From JBFISM01 sp041608535 (GTDB taxonomy: Bacteria; Actinomycetota; Acidimicrobiia; Spongiisociales; UBA5794), in NCBI GenBank assembly GCA_041608535.1, contig JBFISM010000087.1, positions 1 through 15,765 of the forward strand: a stretch of 15,765 nt of DNA, given 5' to 3'. Below the pieces are notes generated by a model. The model saw only the letters and a list, made by a program, of their open reading frames with translations, was not told where the DNA came from and did no database searches. Position 1 is the stretch's first letter; every line of letters starts with the position of its first letter. A program made the position numbers and the translations under genes. Shown here one piece after another: positions 7,540-14,030 of the stretch.

Positions 7540-7908
7540 TTGATCACGAACGACCAGACCACCGACGACGCAGTTGCCATCCAGCCGGTGACACTGACAT
7601 CTGCTGCGGCGGAGAAAGTGCGCGAACTGATCGAGGCAGAGGGTGATCCCTCGCTGGCACTCCGGTTGGCGGTACGGCCCGGCGGTTGCTCGGGTTTCTC
7701 CTACGACATGTATTTCGACGCTGAGATCGACGACTCCGATTACGTCACCGAGACCGATGGCGTCAAGCTCGCCGTCGATGCCGAGTCGACTTCGATGCTC
7801 AGTGGGGCGTCCATCGATTTCAAGAATCAGGGCCTCCAGGGCGCCGGGTTCGCCATCGACAACCCCAACCAGCAGCGCTCCTGCGGTTGCGGGCAGTCGT
7901 TCTGCTGA
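7540..7908 (+). CDS. erpA: A-type Fe-S cluster carrier (HesB/IscA/ErpA family)
   Basis: This 122-residue protein accepts Fe-S clusters from a scaffold and inserts them into apoproteins. The three family cysteines are present: Cys50 in GGCSGFSY, and Cys115 and Cys117 in SCGCGQSF. A final Cys122 is extra. The body (about 16-105) matches the single-domain HesB fold with SIDF and the G-rich loop before FxIxNPN. The first 15 residues are acidic and not conserved. Translation probably starts at TTG 7540, which has a GAGGAG 7 bases upstream. It is divergent from mrp, another Fe-S carrier, and followed 3 bases later by ridA. Choosing between ErpA, IscA and SufA needs a tree; ErpA-like is the usual label in Actinomycetota, so the symbol is tentative. 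Confidence 0.92.
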   Translation: MITNDQTTDDAVAIQPVTLTSAAAEKVRELIEAEGDPSLALRLAVRPGGCSGFSYDMYFDAEIDDSDYVTETDGVKLAVDAESTSMLSGASIDFKNQGLQGAGFAIDNPNQQRSCGCGQSFC

Positions 7909-7911
7909 TCT

Positions 7912-8292
7912 GTGCCCAAGTCCGTTCCTGACGTCCCCTCGGCGCCGCTTGCGCTTGGGCCGTACTCGGCGGTCACCGAGGCCAATGGGTTTGTCTTCTT
8001 CTCCGGGCAGGTAGCGCTCGACATCGCAACCGGGGACCGGATCGAAGGCGATGTGGCCACCCAAGCCGACCAGGTGATGCGCAACATCGCAACCATGCTC
8101 AGTGATCTCGGTCTGTCCTTCGACGACGTGGTCAAGACCACGATCTTTCTCGCCGACATCGGTGACTTCGGTGCCGTCAACGCGGTGTACGCCCAATACG
8201 TTGGTGACGCCAAGCCGGCACGCTCGACGTTTCAGGCGGGAGCATTGCCGGGTGGATTTCTCGTCGAGATCGAGGTGACGGCCGCTCGATAA
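7912..8292 (+). CDS. ridA: RidA family enamine/imine deaminase
   Basis: This is a 126-residue YjgF/YER057c/UK114-family protein. RidA homotrimers hydrolyse reactive 2-aminoacrylate and related enamines made by PLP enzymes, protecting other enzymes from damage. Family marks are GPYSAV (16-21), FFSGQV (29-34), the substrate-carboxylate arginine Arg104 in PARSTF, and the closing EIE (119-121). Keeping Arg104 puts it with the active deaminases. The GTG start lies 3 bases after the Fe-S carrier stop, so the two are co-transcribed. There is no strong Shine-Dalgarno sequence, and reinitiation is plausible. The next gene, 75 bases on, is an aldehyde dehydrogenase of amino-acid catabolism, where imines also arise. 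Confidence 0.92.
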   Translation: MPKSVPDVPSAPLALGPYSAVTEANGFVFFSGQVALDIATGDRIEGDVATQADQVMRNIATMLSDLGLSFDDVVKTTIFLADIGDFGAVNAVYAQYVGDAKPARSTFQAGALPGGFLVEIEVTAAR

Positions 8293-8356
8293 CGCCGGGT
8301 CGCCAGCCGGTACCATGGCAGCACGGCCGCCGCACTGCGGTCTCGTCCATCGCTCC

Positions 8357-8362
8357 AGGAGG
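8357..8362 (+). promoter_or_regulatory. Perfect AGGAGG ribosome-binding site
   Basis: A full anti-16S consensus, 5 bases before the GTG at 8368-8370, fixes the start of the aldehyde dehydrogenase and predicts strong translation. Confidence 0.85.
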
Positions 8363-8367
8363 TACTG

Positions 8368-9882
8368 GTGTCCGACACCGACATGCTGGCATCGCTAGGC
8401 ATCAACGACACCAACTCCGGGGTCTACGCAGGCGGCTGGCTCGATGGAGCAGGCGACACGTTCCCCTCGATGAATCCCGCCCGTGAAGAACCCATCGCCG
8501 CGGTGCGTGGAGCCTCGTCCGACGACTACGAGCGAGCAGTCACGGTTGCGATGGAGACGTTTCGCGACTGGCGCATGGTCCCAGCTCCGAAACGGGGCGA
8601 CTATGTACGCCAGATCGGCAACGCTCTGCGCGACAACAAGGCGGCGCTGGGTGCGCTCGTGTCCATGGAGATGGGCAAGATTCGACCAGAAGGCGAGGGC
8701 GAGGTCCAGGAGATGATCGACGTCGCCGACTTCGCCGTCGGTCTGTCCCGGCAGCTCTACGGCCTCACCATCGCATCGGAGCGGCCCCGGCACCGGATGT
8801 ACGAACAGTGGCATCCTCTCGGGCCCATCGGGATCATCACGGCGTTCAACTTTCCGGCCGCCGTGTGGTCGTGGAATGCGTTCATCGCCGCAGTCTGTGG
8901 CGACACGATGGTGTGGAAACCGTCGCCGGTGACTCCGCTCACGTCGATTGCGATCACCAACATCTGCCACGAGGTGATGGCCGGATCTGGTTTTGAGGGA
9001 GTCTTCAACCTGGCCATCGGCGATGTCGAAACCGTGGGCAAGCCGATGGTGAACGACACTCGACTTCCGCTCATCTCCGCGACGGGCTCGGTGAGGATGG
9101 GCCGGGAGGTCGGGAGAGCGGTGGCCGCACGCCTGGGCCGATCGCTGCTCGAACTCGGCGGTAACAACGCCATCATCGTCATGGAAGATGCGCAGCTCGA
9201 TCTCGCAGTACGCGCCGCTCTCTTCGCCGCTGCGGGGACGGCCGGCCAGCGTTGTACGTCGTTGCGACGTCTCATCGTTCACCGGCCGATCGCCGATGTC
9301 CTCACCAAGCAGCTCGTGGATGCCTACGCCCAGATCCCCATCGGCGACCCTCTCGAGGACGGCACGCTGATGGGTCCGCTGGTGAACGCAGATGCGGTGG
9401 CCGGCACGAAGCGAGCGCTCGACCTGGCCGTGCAGCAGGGTGGTGAGATCCTCTTCGGAGGCGACGCTCTGGATCGCACCGGTCACTTCTTCGAGCCGAC
9501 GTTGGTCAGGATGCCCGCCGACGCTCCGCTACTCCAGGAGGAGACGTTCGGTCCCGTCATGTGGCTGGTCGAGGTCGATTCGCTGCACGAGGCCATCGCT
9601 GTCCAGAACGGGGTCCCGCAGGGGTTGTCTTCGGCGATCTTCACGGACTCGTTGCGCAATGCCGAGCAGTTCCTCTCCGCGGAGGGGTCCGACTGCGGGA
9701 TCGCCAACGTCAACATCGGAACATCGGGTGCCGAGATCGGTGGCGCTTTCGGCGGCGAGAAGGAGACCGGAGGCGGTCGGGAATCCGGCTCCGATGCATG
9801 GAGGGCATACATGCGCCGCCAGACAGTGACCATCAACTGGAGCACCGACCTGCCCCTCGCCCAAGGCATCGAGTTCGGATGA
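8368..9882 (+). CDS. Antiquitin-type (ALDH7) aldehyde dehydrogenase
   Basis: This 504-residue NAD(P)-dependent aldehyde dehydrogenase has family-typical length. Catalytic residues are Asn161 (FNFP), Lys184 (WKPS), Glu262 (LELGG) and the nucleophile Cys296 (GQRCTS). The C-terminal stretch with GAEIGGAFGGEKETGGG, SDAWRAYMRR and DLPLAQGIEF closely follows human ALDH7A1 from memory. That points to 2-aminoadipate-6-semialdehyde / piperideine-6-carboxylate oxidation in lysine catabolism, though relatives also oxidise betaine aldehyde. The GTG start is set by AGGAGG. A weak -10 match, TACCAT (8311-8316), in the 75-base gap could give its own promoter; otherwise it reads through from ridA. No other lysine-pathway gene is in the window, so the pathway is inferred from the subfamily. 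Confidence 0.92.
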   Translation: MSDTDMLASLGINDTNSGVYAGGWLDGAGDTFPSMNPAREEPIAAVRGASSDDYERAVTVAMETFRDWRMVPAPKRGDYVRQIGNALRDNKAALGALVSMEMGKIRPEGEGEVQEMIDVADFAVGLSRQLYGLTIASERPRHRMYEQWHPLGPIGIITAFNFPAAVWSWNAFIAAVCGDTMVWKPSPVTPLTSIAITNICHEVMAGSGFEGVFNLAIGDVETVGKPMVNDTRLPLISATGSVRMGREVGRAVAARLGRSLLELGGNNAIIVMEDAQLDLAVRAALFAAAGTAGQRCTSLRRLIVHRPIADVLTKQLVDAYAQIPIGDPLEDGTLMGPLVNADAVAGTKRALDLAVQQGGEILFGGDALDRTGHFFEPTLVRMPADAPLLQEETFGPVMWLVEVDSLHEAIAVQNGVPQGLSSAIFTDSLRNAEQFLSAEGSDCGIANVNIGTSGAEIGGAFGGEKETGGGRESGSDAWRAYMRRQTVTINWSTDLPLAQGIEFG

Positions 9883-9990
9883 GCCAGGCGCGCAGGCCGC
9901 AAGAGTGAAGACGATCAAGGCAAGTACGACGCGGCGAACCGCGGGATTGCCCGCACCGATCTATGCGAGCGACCGTGCTTCGGAACACTG

Positions 9991-10020
9991 CGCGTCAGCG
10001 AGCGAACGCGTCAGCGAGCG
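9991..10020. repeat. Direct repeat, two 14-base copies 16 bases apart
   Basis: CGCGTCAGCGAGCG occurs at 9991-10004 and again at 10007-10020, separated by AA. A third partial copy of its GCGAGCG core is at 9965-9971. It could be a protein-binding site or a relic of slippage. Two copies do not make a CRISPR array. Confidence 0.6.
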
Positions 10021-10049
10021 GGCACCCGTCACCGTGCGCCGCTTTCGCT

Positions 10050-10065
10050 CGGGCCCTGCGGCCCG
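10050..10065. terminator. GC-rich hairpin, possible terminator
   Basis: CGGGCC (10050-10055) and GGCCCG (10060-10065) form a perfect 6-bp stem with a CTGC tetraloop. It lies between the convergent dehydrogenase and regulator genes. No T tract follows on either strand, but U-less hairpins are common terminator candidates in high-GC actinobacteria. Confidence 0.4.
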
Positions 10066-10168
10066 GCGATTGTCTCAGCCCGAGGTCCGGCGGCAGCCCC
10101 GGGAGCTGATCCGCCCGTCTACCCGGCAGCGTTCATGCAATGCGGATCTCAGCGACCAAAGCCGCACG

Positions 10169-10825
10169 TCAGCCAAACCGGTAGCCGACGGAGCGGACGG
10201 TGGTGATCCACGAAGCCCGCTCCTCGCCGAGTTTGGCGCGCAGGCGCCGCACATGGACGTCGACGGTGCGGGAGCCGCCGAAGTAGTCGTAACCCCACAC
10301 TTTGGCGAGGATCTGCTCGCGGCTCCACACCCGGCCGGGGTTCTCCACGAAGAATCGCAGCAGCTCGTACTCCATATAGGTCAGATCCTGCGGCTTGCCG
10401 GAGATGGCCGCCTGATAGGTCGCCGTGTTGAGCTCGAGATCCTCATGGCGCAGCGTCGTCGAATCGATCGTCACTGTGGTTGTCGAGCGTACGACAAGGC
10501 GATGAAGCCGCACTCCCAGCTCCACGTCGTCGATGGGGGAGAGCACGAAGTCGTCGTAGTCATCGATGGTCGCCAGGTCTTCGGTATGGATACGGTCGGC
10601 CACGATCAGCACCGGAATCCCGAACTCGTCTCGGGTCTTGGCGGCATAGGCAACGGCGGCGCCGATGTCGGAGCTGAGCTCGACGACGGCAGCGTTCCAA
10701 CCGTCGATGGGTGCCTTGGTTTCCAGCTCGGCGACGGAGGCCACCGGCACCGGCTGGAAACCGGTGGCCAGCAGCGATCCAACCAGCCGGCGCGAGGGAG
10801 CCTCGGGATGCACCGCCACGTACAT
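10169..10825 (-). CDS. glnR: GlnR-like OmpR-family transcriptional regulator with degenerate receiver
   Basis: This 218-residue DNA-binding protein probably controls nitrogen genes. The C-terminal winged helix (about 125-218) has LTYMEYELLRFF, NPGRVWSREQIL, VWGYDYFGG and TVDVHVRRLRAKLG (187-200, recognition helix), closely recalling Streptomyces GlnR. The receiver-like N-domain (1-110) lacks the usual acidic pair (HP at 6-7), has Glu49 where the phosphorylated Asp would lie, and Ser96 in place of the conserved Lys before Pro97. It is therefore unlikely to work by standard phosphotransfer. The ATG at 10825 overlaps the glnA stop (TGATG); a GTG immediately before it (10828) could be used instead. 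Co-expression with glutamine synthetase supports the nitrogen role. A different orphan OmpR regulator remains possible, so the symbol is tentative. Confidence 0.8.
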   Translation of the reverse strand: MYVAVHPEAPSRRLVGSLLATGFQPVPVASVAELETKAPIDGWNAAVVELSSDIGAAVAYAAKTRDEFGIPVLIVADRIHTEDLATIDDYDDFVLSPIDDVELGVRLHRLVVRSTTTVTIDSTTLRHEDLELNTATYQAAISGKPQDLTYMEYELLRFFVENPGRVWSREQILAKVWGYDYFGGSRTVDVHVRRLRAKLGEERASWITTVRSVGYRFG

Positions 10826-12132
10826 CACAGCACCGGAAGATAGGTCTCGAGCTCGTATCGCGACACGTGGCTCTGATAGCGATCCCACTCAGCCCGCTTG
10901 TTCCGCAAGAACCACTCGAATACGTGCTCGCCCAGGGTTTCCCGTGCGAGCTGGGACGCCTCCAGCGTATCGAGCGCTTCGGAGAGATTCGCCGGTAGCC
11001 GGTGTACGCCAGTCGGTGATTCGGCACCTTCGCCTCGGTCGGCGGGGAGTTCGTAGTTGTTCTCGATACCGGCGAGACCGGCGGCGAGGATGAGCGAGAA
11101 CGCCAGATAGGGGTTGCACGCACCGTCGGGGGAGCGGTACTCGATTCTCGTCGAAGCCGGCTTGCCCTTCTTCGCCGCCGGAACGAGGACGACCGCCGAC
11201 TGATCACGGGTGCCCCATCGTTCGTAGACGGGTGCGTCGAATCCCGTCACGAGCCGCTTGTACGAGTTGACCCACTGATTGGTCACCGCAGTGATCTCGC
11301 GCCCATGCCGCAGCAGACCGGCGATGAATGCGGTCGCCAGCTTGGAGAGGTGATGGTCTCCCTCGGCCGAGTAGAACGCGTTCTCGTCGTTTTGGAAGAG
11401 GGAAAGGTGAAGATGCATCCCGCTTCCGTCGTAGCTCTCCAGCGGCTTCGGCATGAAGGTGGCGTAGATGTCGTGCTTCATCGCCACTTCCTTGACGGCG
11501 AGACGGGTGGTGATCACGTTGTCCGCCATGGTGAGCGCATCGGTGTGGCGGAGGTCCAGCTCGTGCTGGCTCGGCGACACCTCGTGGTGTGAGGATTCCA
11601 CAGAGATCCCGAGGCGTTCCAGCGTGATGATCGTGCGGCGCCGATACTCCTGGGCCACGTCGAGCGGCGTCAGATCGAAATACCCGCCGCGATCGAGGGG
11701 TTCAGGTTCGGGACCCGAGTCGCGGAAGTAGAAGTACTCGATCTCGGGTCCGACGTAGAAGGCGTAGCCCAGCTCGTGGGCCCGTTGCAGATTGATCCGG
11801 AGCACCCAGCGCGGGTCGCCGGCGAACGGGTCCCCGTCCATCGTGACGATGTCGCAGAACATGCGCGCCACACCCGCATCTCCAGTTCGCCATGGGAGGA
11901 TCTGGAATGTGGTGGGATCGGGCACCGCCAGCATCTCGGTCTCATGCCATCGGGAGAACCCATCGATGGCCGATCCGTCGAATCGCATGCCCTCGTCGAA
12001 GGCGGTCTCCAACTCGGCCGGGGTGATGGCGAAGGACTTGAGCTGGCCGAGGATGTCGGTGAACCAGAGACGGATGAAGCGAACTCCCCGCTCCTCAACG
12101 GTTCTCAGCACGTATTCCTGTTCCTTGCCCAT
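10825..12132 (-). CDS. glnA: Type I glutamine synthetase, GSI-alpha / GlnA2-like
   Basis: This 435-residue enzyme of the glutamine synthetase family would make glutamine from glutamate, ammonia and ATP, or a related gamma-glutamyl amide. Visible blocks are MRFDGSAIDGFSR (49-61), metal ligands Glu130 and Glu132 (GPEIEYF), HHEVSPSQHE (182-191), the catalytic-loop region KPLESYDGSGMH with His240, SYKRLV (290-295), and RIEYRSPD (329-336). At the usual adenylylation position the sequence reads GVHRLP, so the tyrosine of GSI-beta is missing. The NRS motif of many GSI enzymes reads RDQS (309-312). The ending with ETLGEHVFEWFLRNKRAEW and YLPVL resembles actinobacterial GlnA2, some of which glutamylate polyamines. 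The ATG at 12132 has GGGGA close upstream. The regulator gene overlaps its stop. Confidence 0.92.
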   Translation of the reverse strand: MGKEQEYVLRTVEERGVRFIRLWFTDILGQLKSFAITPAELETAFDEGMRFDGSAIDGFSRWHETEMLAVPDPTTFQILPWRTGDAGVARMFCDIVTMDGDPFAGDPRWVLRINLQRAHELGYAFYVGPEIEYFYFRDSGPEPEPLDRGGYFDLTPLDVAQEYRRRTIITLERLGISVESSHHEVSPSQHELDLRHTDALTMADNVITTRLAVKEVAMKHDIYATFMPKPLESYDGSGMHLHLSLFQNDENAFYSAEGDHHLSKLATAFIAGLLRHGREITAVTNQWVNSYKRLVTGFDAPVYERWGTRDQSAVVLVPAAKKGKPASTRIEYRSPDGACNPYLAFSLILAAGLAGIENNYELPADRGEGAESPTGVHRLPANLSEALDTLEASQLARETLGEHVFEWFLRNKRAEWDRYQSHVSRYELETYLPVL

Positions 12133-12245
12133 GTGGTCCCCGGTAGGAGTGATTCGATGACGGCCGGCGTCTCCCTGGCCGAGCGACGGACGGAAGCGCG
12201 AACCCCATCGTATGACGGGCAGGCTGAGGTGCAAAGTCACATGCG

Positions 12246-12251
12246 TATGCT
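12246..12251 (+). promoter_or_regulatory. Possible -10 box for the type II glutamine synthetase
   Basis: TATGCT matches the actinobacterial TAnnnT pattern. CTGAGG lies 16 bases upstream as a weak -35 (12224-12229). Transcription from here would run straight through the half-sites at 12253-12290, fitting repression or start-proximal control. This is weak on its own. Confidence 0.25.
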
Positions 12252-12252
12252 C

Positions 12253-12290
12253 GAAACACAGCGTTCACAATCGGTTTACCGGCTGGAAAT
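12253..12290. promoter_or_regulatory. Candidate GlnR-type operator with four 11-base-phased half-sites
   Basis: GAAAC (12253-12257), TTCAC (12264-12268), TTTAC (12275-12279) and GAAAT (12286-12290) start exactly 11 bases apart, one helical turn each. Published Streptomyces GlnR boxes follow gTnAC-n6-GaAAC, and TTTAC-n6-GAAAT is the closest pair here (eight of the nine specified positions counting only T, A, C and GAAA would be too generous, since the leading G and final C differ). Seen another way, GTTCAC (12263) and GTTTAC (12274) are 11-base direct repeats. The site is near the middle of the 246-base divergent gap between the two glutamine synthetase genes, about 120 and 90 bases from their start codons. 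Binding by the regulator at 10169-10825 is inferred. Confidence 0.45.
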
Positions 12291-12367
12291 AGCCGCTCGG
12301 CATGATGCAACAGGCAGGAAGAGAGCCCGGCGGCCGGGTCGCCGGTACACCGACGCGCATCACCTTC

Positions 12368-12373
12368 GAGGAG
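12368..12373 (+). promoter_or_regulatory. Ribosome-binding site of glnII
   Basis: GAGGAG lies 5 bases before the ATG at 12379 and fixes this start over an in-frame open stretch upstream that would run antisense into glnA. Confidence 0.75.
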
Positions 12374-12378
12374 AAGAC

Positions 12379-13386
12379 ATGCCATATCGAGCGATGTACA
12401 TCTGGACCGACGGCACCGAGCCGACGCATTTGCTGCGATCGAAGACGAAGGTGGTGGCGGATGGCGTCGAGCCACCCATATGGGGATTCGACGGCTCGAG
12501 CACCAATCAAGCCCCCGGCGAGGCGTCCGATGTCGTTTTGCGCCCCGTGCGGGTGATCCCCGACCCGATCCGTGGCGGTGACGACGTGCTCGTGCTGTGT
12601 GAGTGTCTCAACACCGACATGACCCCGCACGCCACCAACACCAGAACCGCTCTCGTCGAGGTCGCCGAGAAGTATGCCTCCTTCGAACCGTGGTTCGGCA
12701 TGGAGCAGGAATACAACATCATGGACGACGGTCACCCTCACGGCTTCCCCAAGGGTGGCTACCCGGCGCCACAGGGTCCGTACTACTGCGGTGTCGGCGC
12801 CGCCGACATCTATGGTCGTGAGGTCGCCGATGCGCACAGTCAGGCTTGCATCGACGCCGGGCTCGCCATCAGCGGGACCAACGCCGAGGTGATGACCGGA
12901 CAATGGGAGTTCCAGGTCGGACCCCTCGATCCGGTCGCCATGGCCGACGAGATGGTCCTGGCCCGCTGGATGCTGTACCGCATCGGTGAGGACTACGGAC
13001 TGGAGATCTCGATCCATCCGAAGCCGATGCCGGGTGACTGGAACGGCGCCGGGATGCACACCAACTTCTCCACCAACCAGATGCGGGAGTCGTACGACGC
13101 CGTGGTGGCCGCCGCCGAAGCGCTCGGGAAGAATCACGAGGAGCACATCAAGTACTACGGCGCCGGAGTCGAGCTGCGTCTCACCGGTGCTCACGAGACG
13201 CAGCGGTGGGACACATTCAGCTATGGCGTGTCCGACCGGGGTGCGTCCGTGCGGATCCCATGGCAGGTCAAGGAAGAGGGCAAGGGCTATATCGAGGATC
13301 GCCGGCCCAATGCCAACGCCGACCCGTACATCGTGGCCCGGCTGATCACGGAGACCGTGTGCTCCGCTGCCTCCCCAGCGGCCTGA
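12379..13386 (+). CDS. glnII: Type II (eukaryotic-like) glutamine synthetase
   Basis: This 335-residue GSII enzyme forms glutamine from glutamate, ammonia and ATP. It is found in plants, animals and some bacteria (rhizobia, Streptomyces, Frankia). Diagnostic blocks are YRAMYIWTDGTEPT (3-16), WGFDGSSTNQAPG (35-47), PDPIRGGDDVLVLCE (61-75), metal ligands Glu109 and Glu111 (GMEQEYN), FPKGGYPAPQGPYYCGVG (123-140), GTNAEVMTGQWEFQVGP (166-182), WNGAGMHTNFST (221-232, His227) and DRRPNANADPY (308-318). All are intact and the length is normal. GSII enzymes are not adenylylated, so control is expected at transcription. It diverges from the type I synthetase gene, with possible operator half-sites between them, and is followed by a strong hairpin terminator. 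Confidence 0.97.
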   Translation: MPYRAMYIWTDGTEPTHLLRSKTKVVADGVEPPIWGFDGSSTNQAPGEASDVVLRPVRVIPDPIRGGDDVLVLCECLNTDMTPHATNTRTALVEVAEKYASFEPWFGMEQEYNIMDDGHPHGFPKGGYPAPQGPYYCGVGAADIYGREVADAHSQACIDAGLAISGTNAEVMTGQWEFQVGPLDPVAMADEMVLARWMLYRIGEDYGLEISIHPKPMPGDWNGAGMHTNFSTNQMRESYDAVVAAAEALGKNHEEHIKYYGAGVELRLTGAHETQRWDTFSYGVSDRGASVRIPWQVKEEGKGYIEDRRPNANADPYIVARLITETVCSAASPAA

Positions 13387-13410
13387 AGCCCGTCCTCAAC
13401 CAACTCGCAG

Positions 13411-13439
13411 AGGACCCGGTGGCGCAGCCATCGGGTCCT
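13411..13439 (+). terminator. Strong hairpin terminator after glnII
   Basis: AGGACCCGGTGGC (13411-13423) pairs with GCCATCGGGTCCT (13427-13439) around a GCA loop. The stem is 13 bp with a single G-U wobble. It lies 25 bases after the glnII stop. Only two T residues follow, so it may need Rho or act as a U-poor hairpin. It separates glnII from the pyrophosphatase gene. Confidence 0.8.
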
Positions 13440-13464
13440 TGCGCATGGCGGCTTGCTGGCGACG

Positions 13465-13493
13465 TTTCGTCTCATCGAGGGAGCGAGTACCTT
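13465..13493 (+). promoter_or_regulatory. Possible promoter of the pyrophosphatase gene
   Basis: TACCTT (13488-13493) fits TAnnnT and has TTTCGT 17 bases upstream (13465-13470) as a weak -35. It lies between the glnII terminator and the GTG start. AGGAAAGG (about 13500-13507) is the likely ribosome site. Confidence 0.3.
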
Positions 13494-13513
13494 GCCGCCA
13501 GGAAAGGCAGGGC

Positions 13514-14020
13514 GTGGACGACAGCTGGTTCGAAGTCATCGTCGAGATACCGCGGGGCTCGCGAAACAAGTACGAGATAGATCACGAAACGGGTGCGATC
13601 TGGCTGGATCGGCACCTCTTCACCGCGACGAGCTACCCGGCCGACTACGGATTCATCCCGCACACCCTGGCCGAAGATGGGGATCCGCTCGACGTTCTCG
13701 TCATCGTCGACGAGCCGACGGTGCCCGGGTGCCACGTGCGGGCCCGGGCACTCGGGGTGTTCTGGATGCGTGACGAGAAGGGACCGGATGCCAAGGTGCT
13801 CGCCGTGCTCGACGGCGATCCGCGCTGGGATCACGTCGTCGAGCTGGATCACGTGCCGCGCCACCTCCTTGCGGAGATCGGTCACTTCTTCGAGGTGTAC
13901 AAGGCGCTCGAGCCGTCGAAGAGCACCGAGGTGCACCAGTGGGGCGATCGGGAGACGGCGCTCGAGGAGATCGCCGCCGCCCGCAAGCGTCATGCGGAGA
14001 CGCACCCGGCCGACGGCTGA
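13514..14020 (+). CDS. ppa: Family I inorganic pyrophosphatase
   Basis: This 168-residue soluble enzyme hydrolyses pyrophosphate to phosphate, pulling biosynthetic reactions forward. EIPRGSRNKYE (11-21), SYPADYGFIP (40-49) and the metal cluster DGDPLD (55-60, with Asp55, Asp57 and Asp60) are present. Asp87, Asp92 and Lys94 in the DEKGPDAK segment match the E. coli active-site residues Asp97, Asp102 and Lys104. Length suits a bacterial hexameric enzyme. The GTG at 13514 begins the conserved fold and has a purine-rich AGGAAAGG upstream. The frame extends further upstream but only into the glnII terminator. It is convergent with the potassium transporter gene, 10 bases apart. Confidence 0.96.
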   Translation: MDDSWFEVIVEIPRGSRNKYEIDHETGAIWLDRHLFTATSYPADYGFIPHTLAEDGDPLDVLVIVDEPTVPGCHVRARALGVFWMRDEKGPDAKVLAVLDGDPRWDHVVELDHVPRHLLAEIGHFFEVYKALEPSKSTEVHQWGDRETALEEIAAARKRHAETHPADG

Positions 14021-14030
14021 GCGCGGCCGG

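Larger units (their letters stand above)
9883..10168. other. 286-base convergent intergenic region
   Basis: This is the longest non-coding stretch in the window, between the dehydrogenase stop and the stop of the minus-strand regulator. I see no coding sequence or tRNA in it. It holds small GC-rich hairpins (GCGGG-ATTG-CCCGC at 9941-9954; another at 10050-10065) and a 14-base direct repeat at 9991-10020. Its role as a termination region is likely from gene orientation. Confidence 0.6.

Noticed and set aside
12236..12257. GTCAC (12236) and GAAAC (12253) as a canonical GlnR a/b pair
   Set aside because: They are 12 bases apart rather than 6, putting them out of phase with each other; only GAAAC fits the 11-base series.
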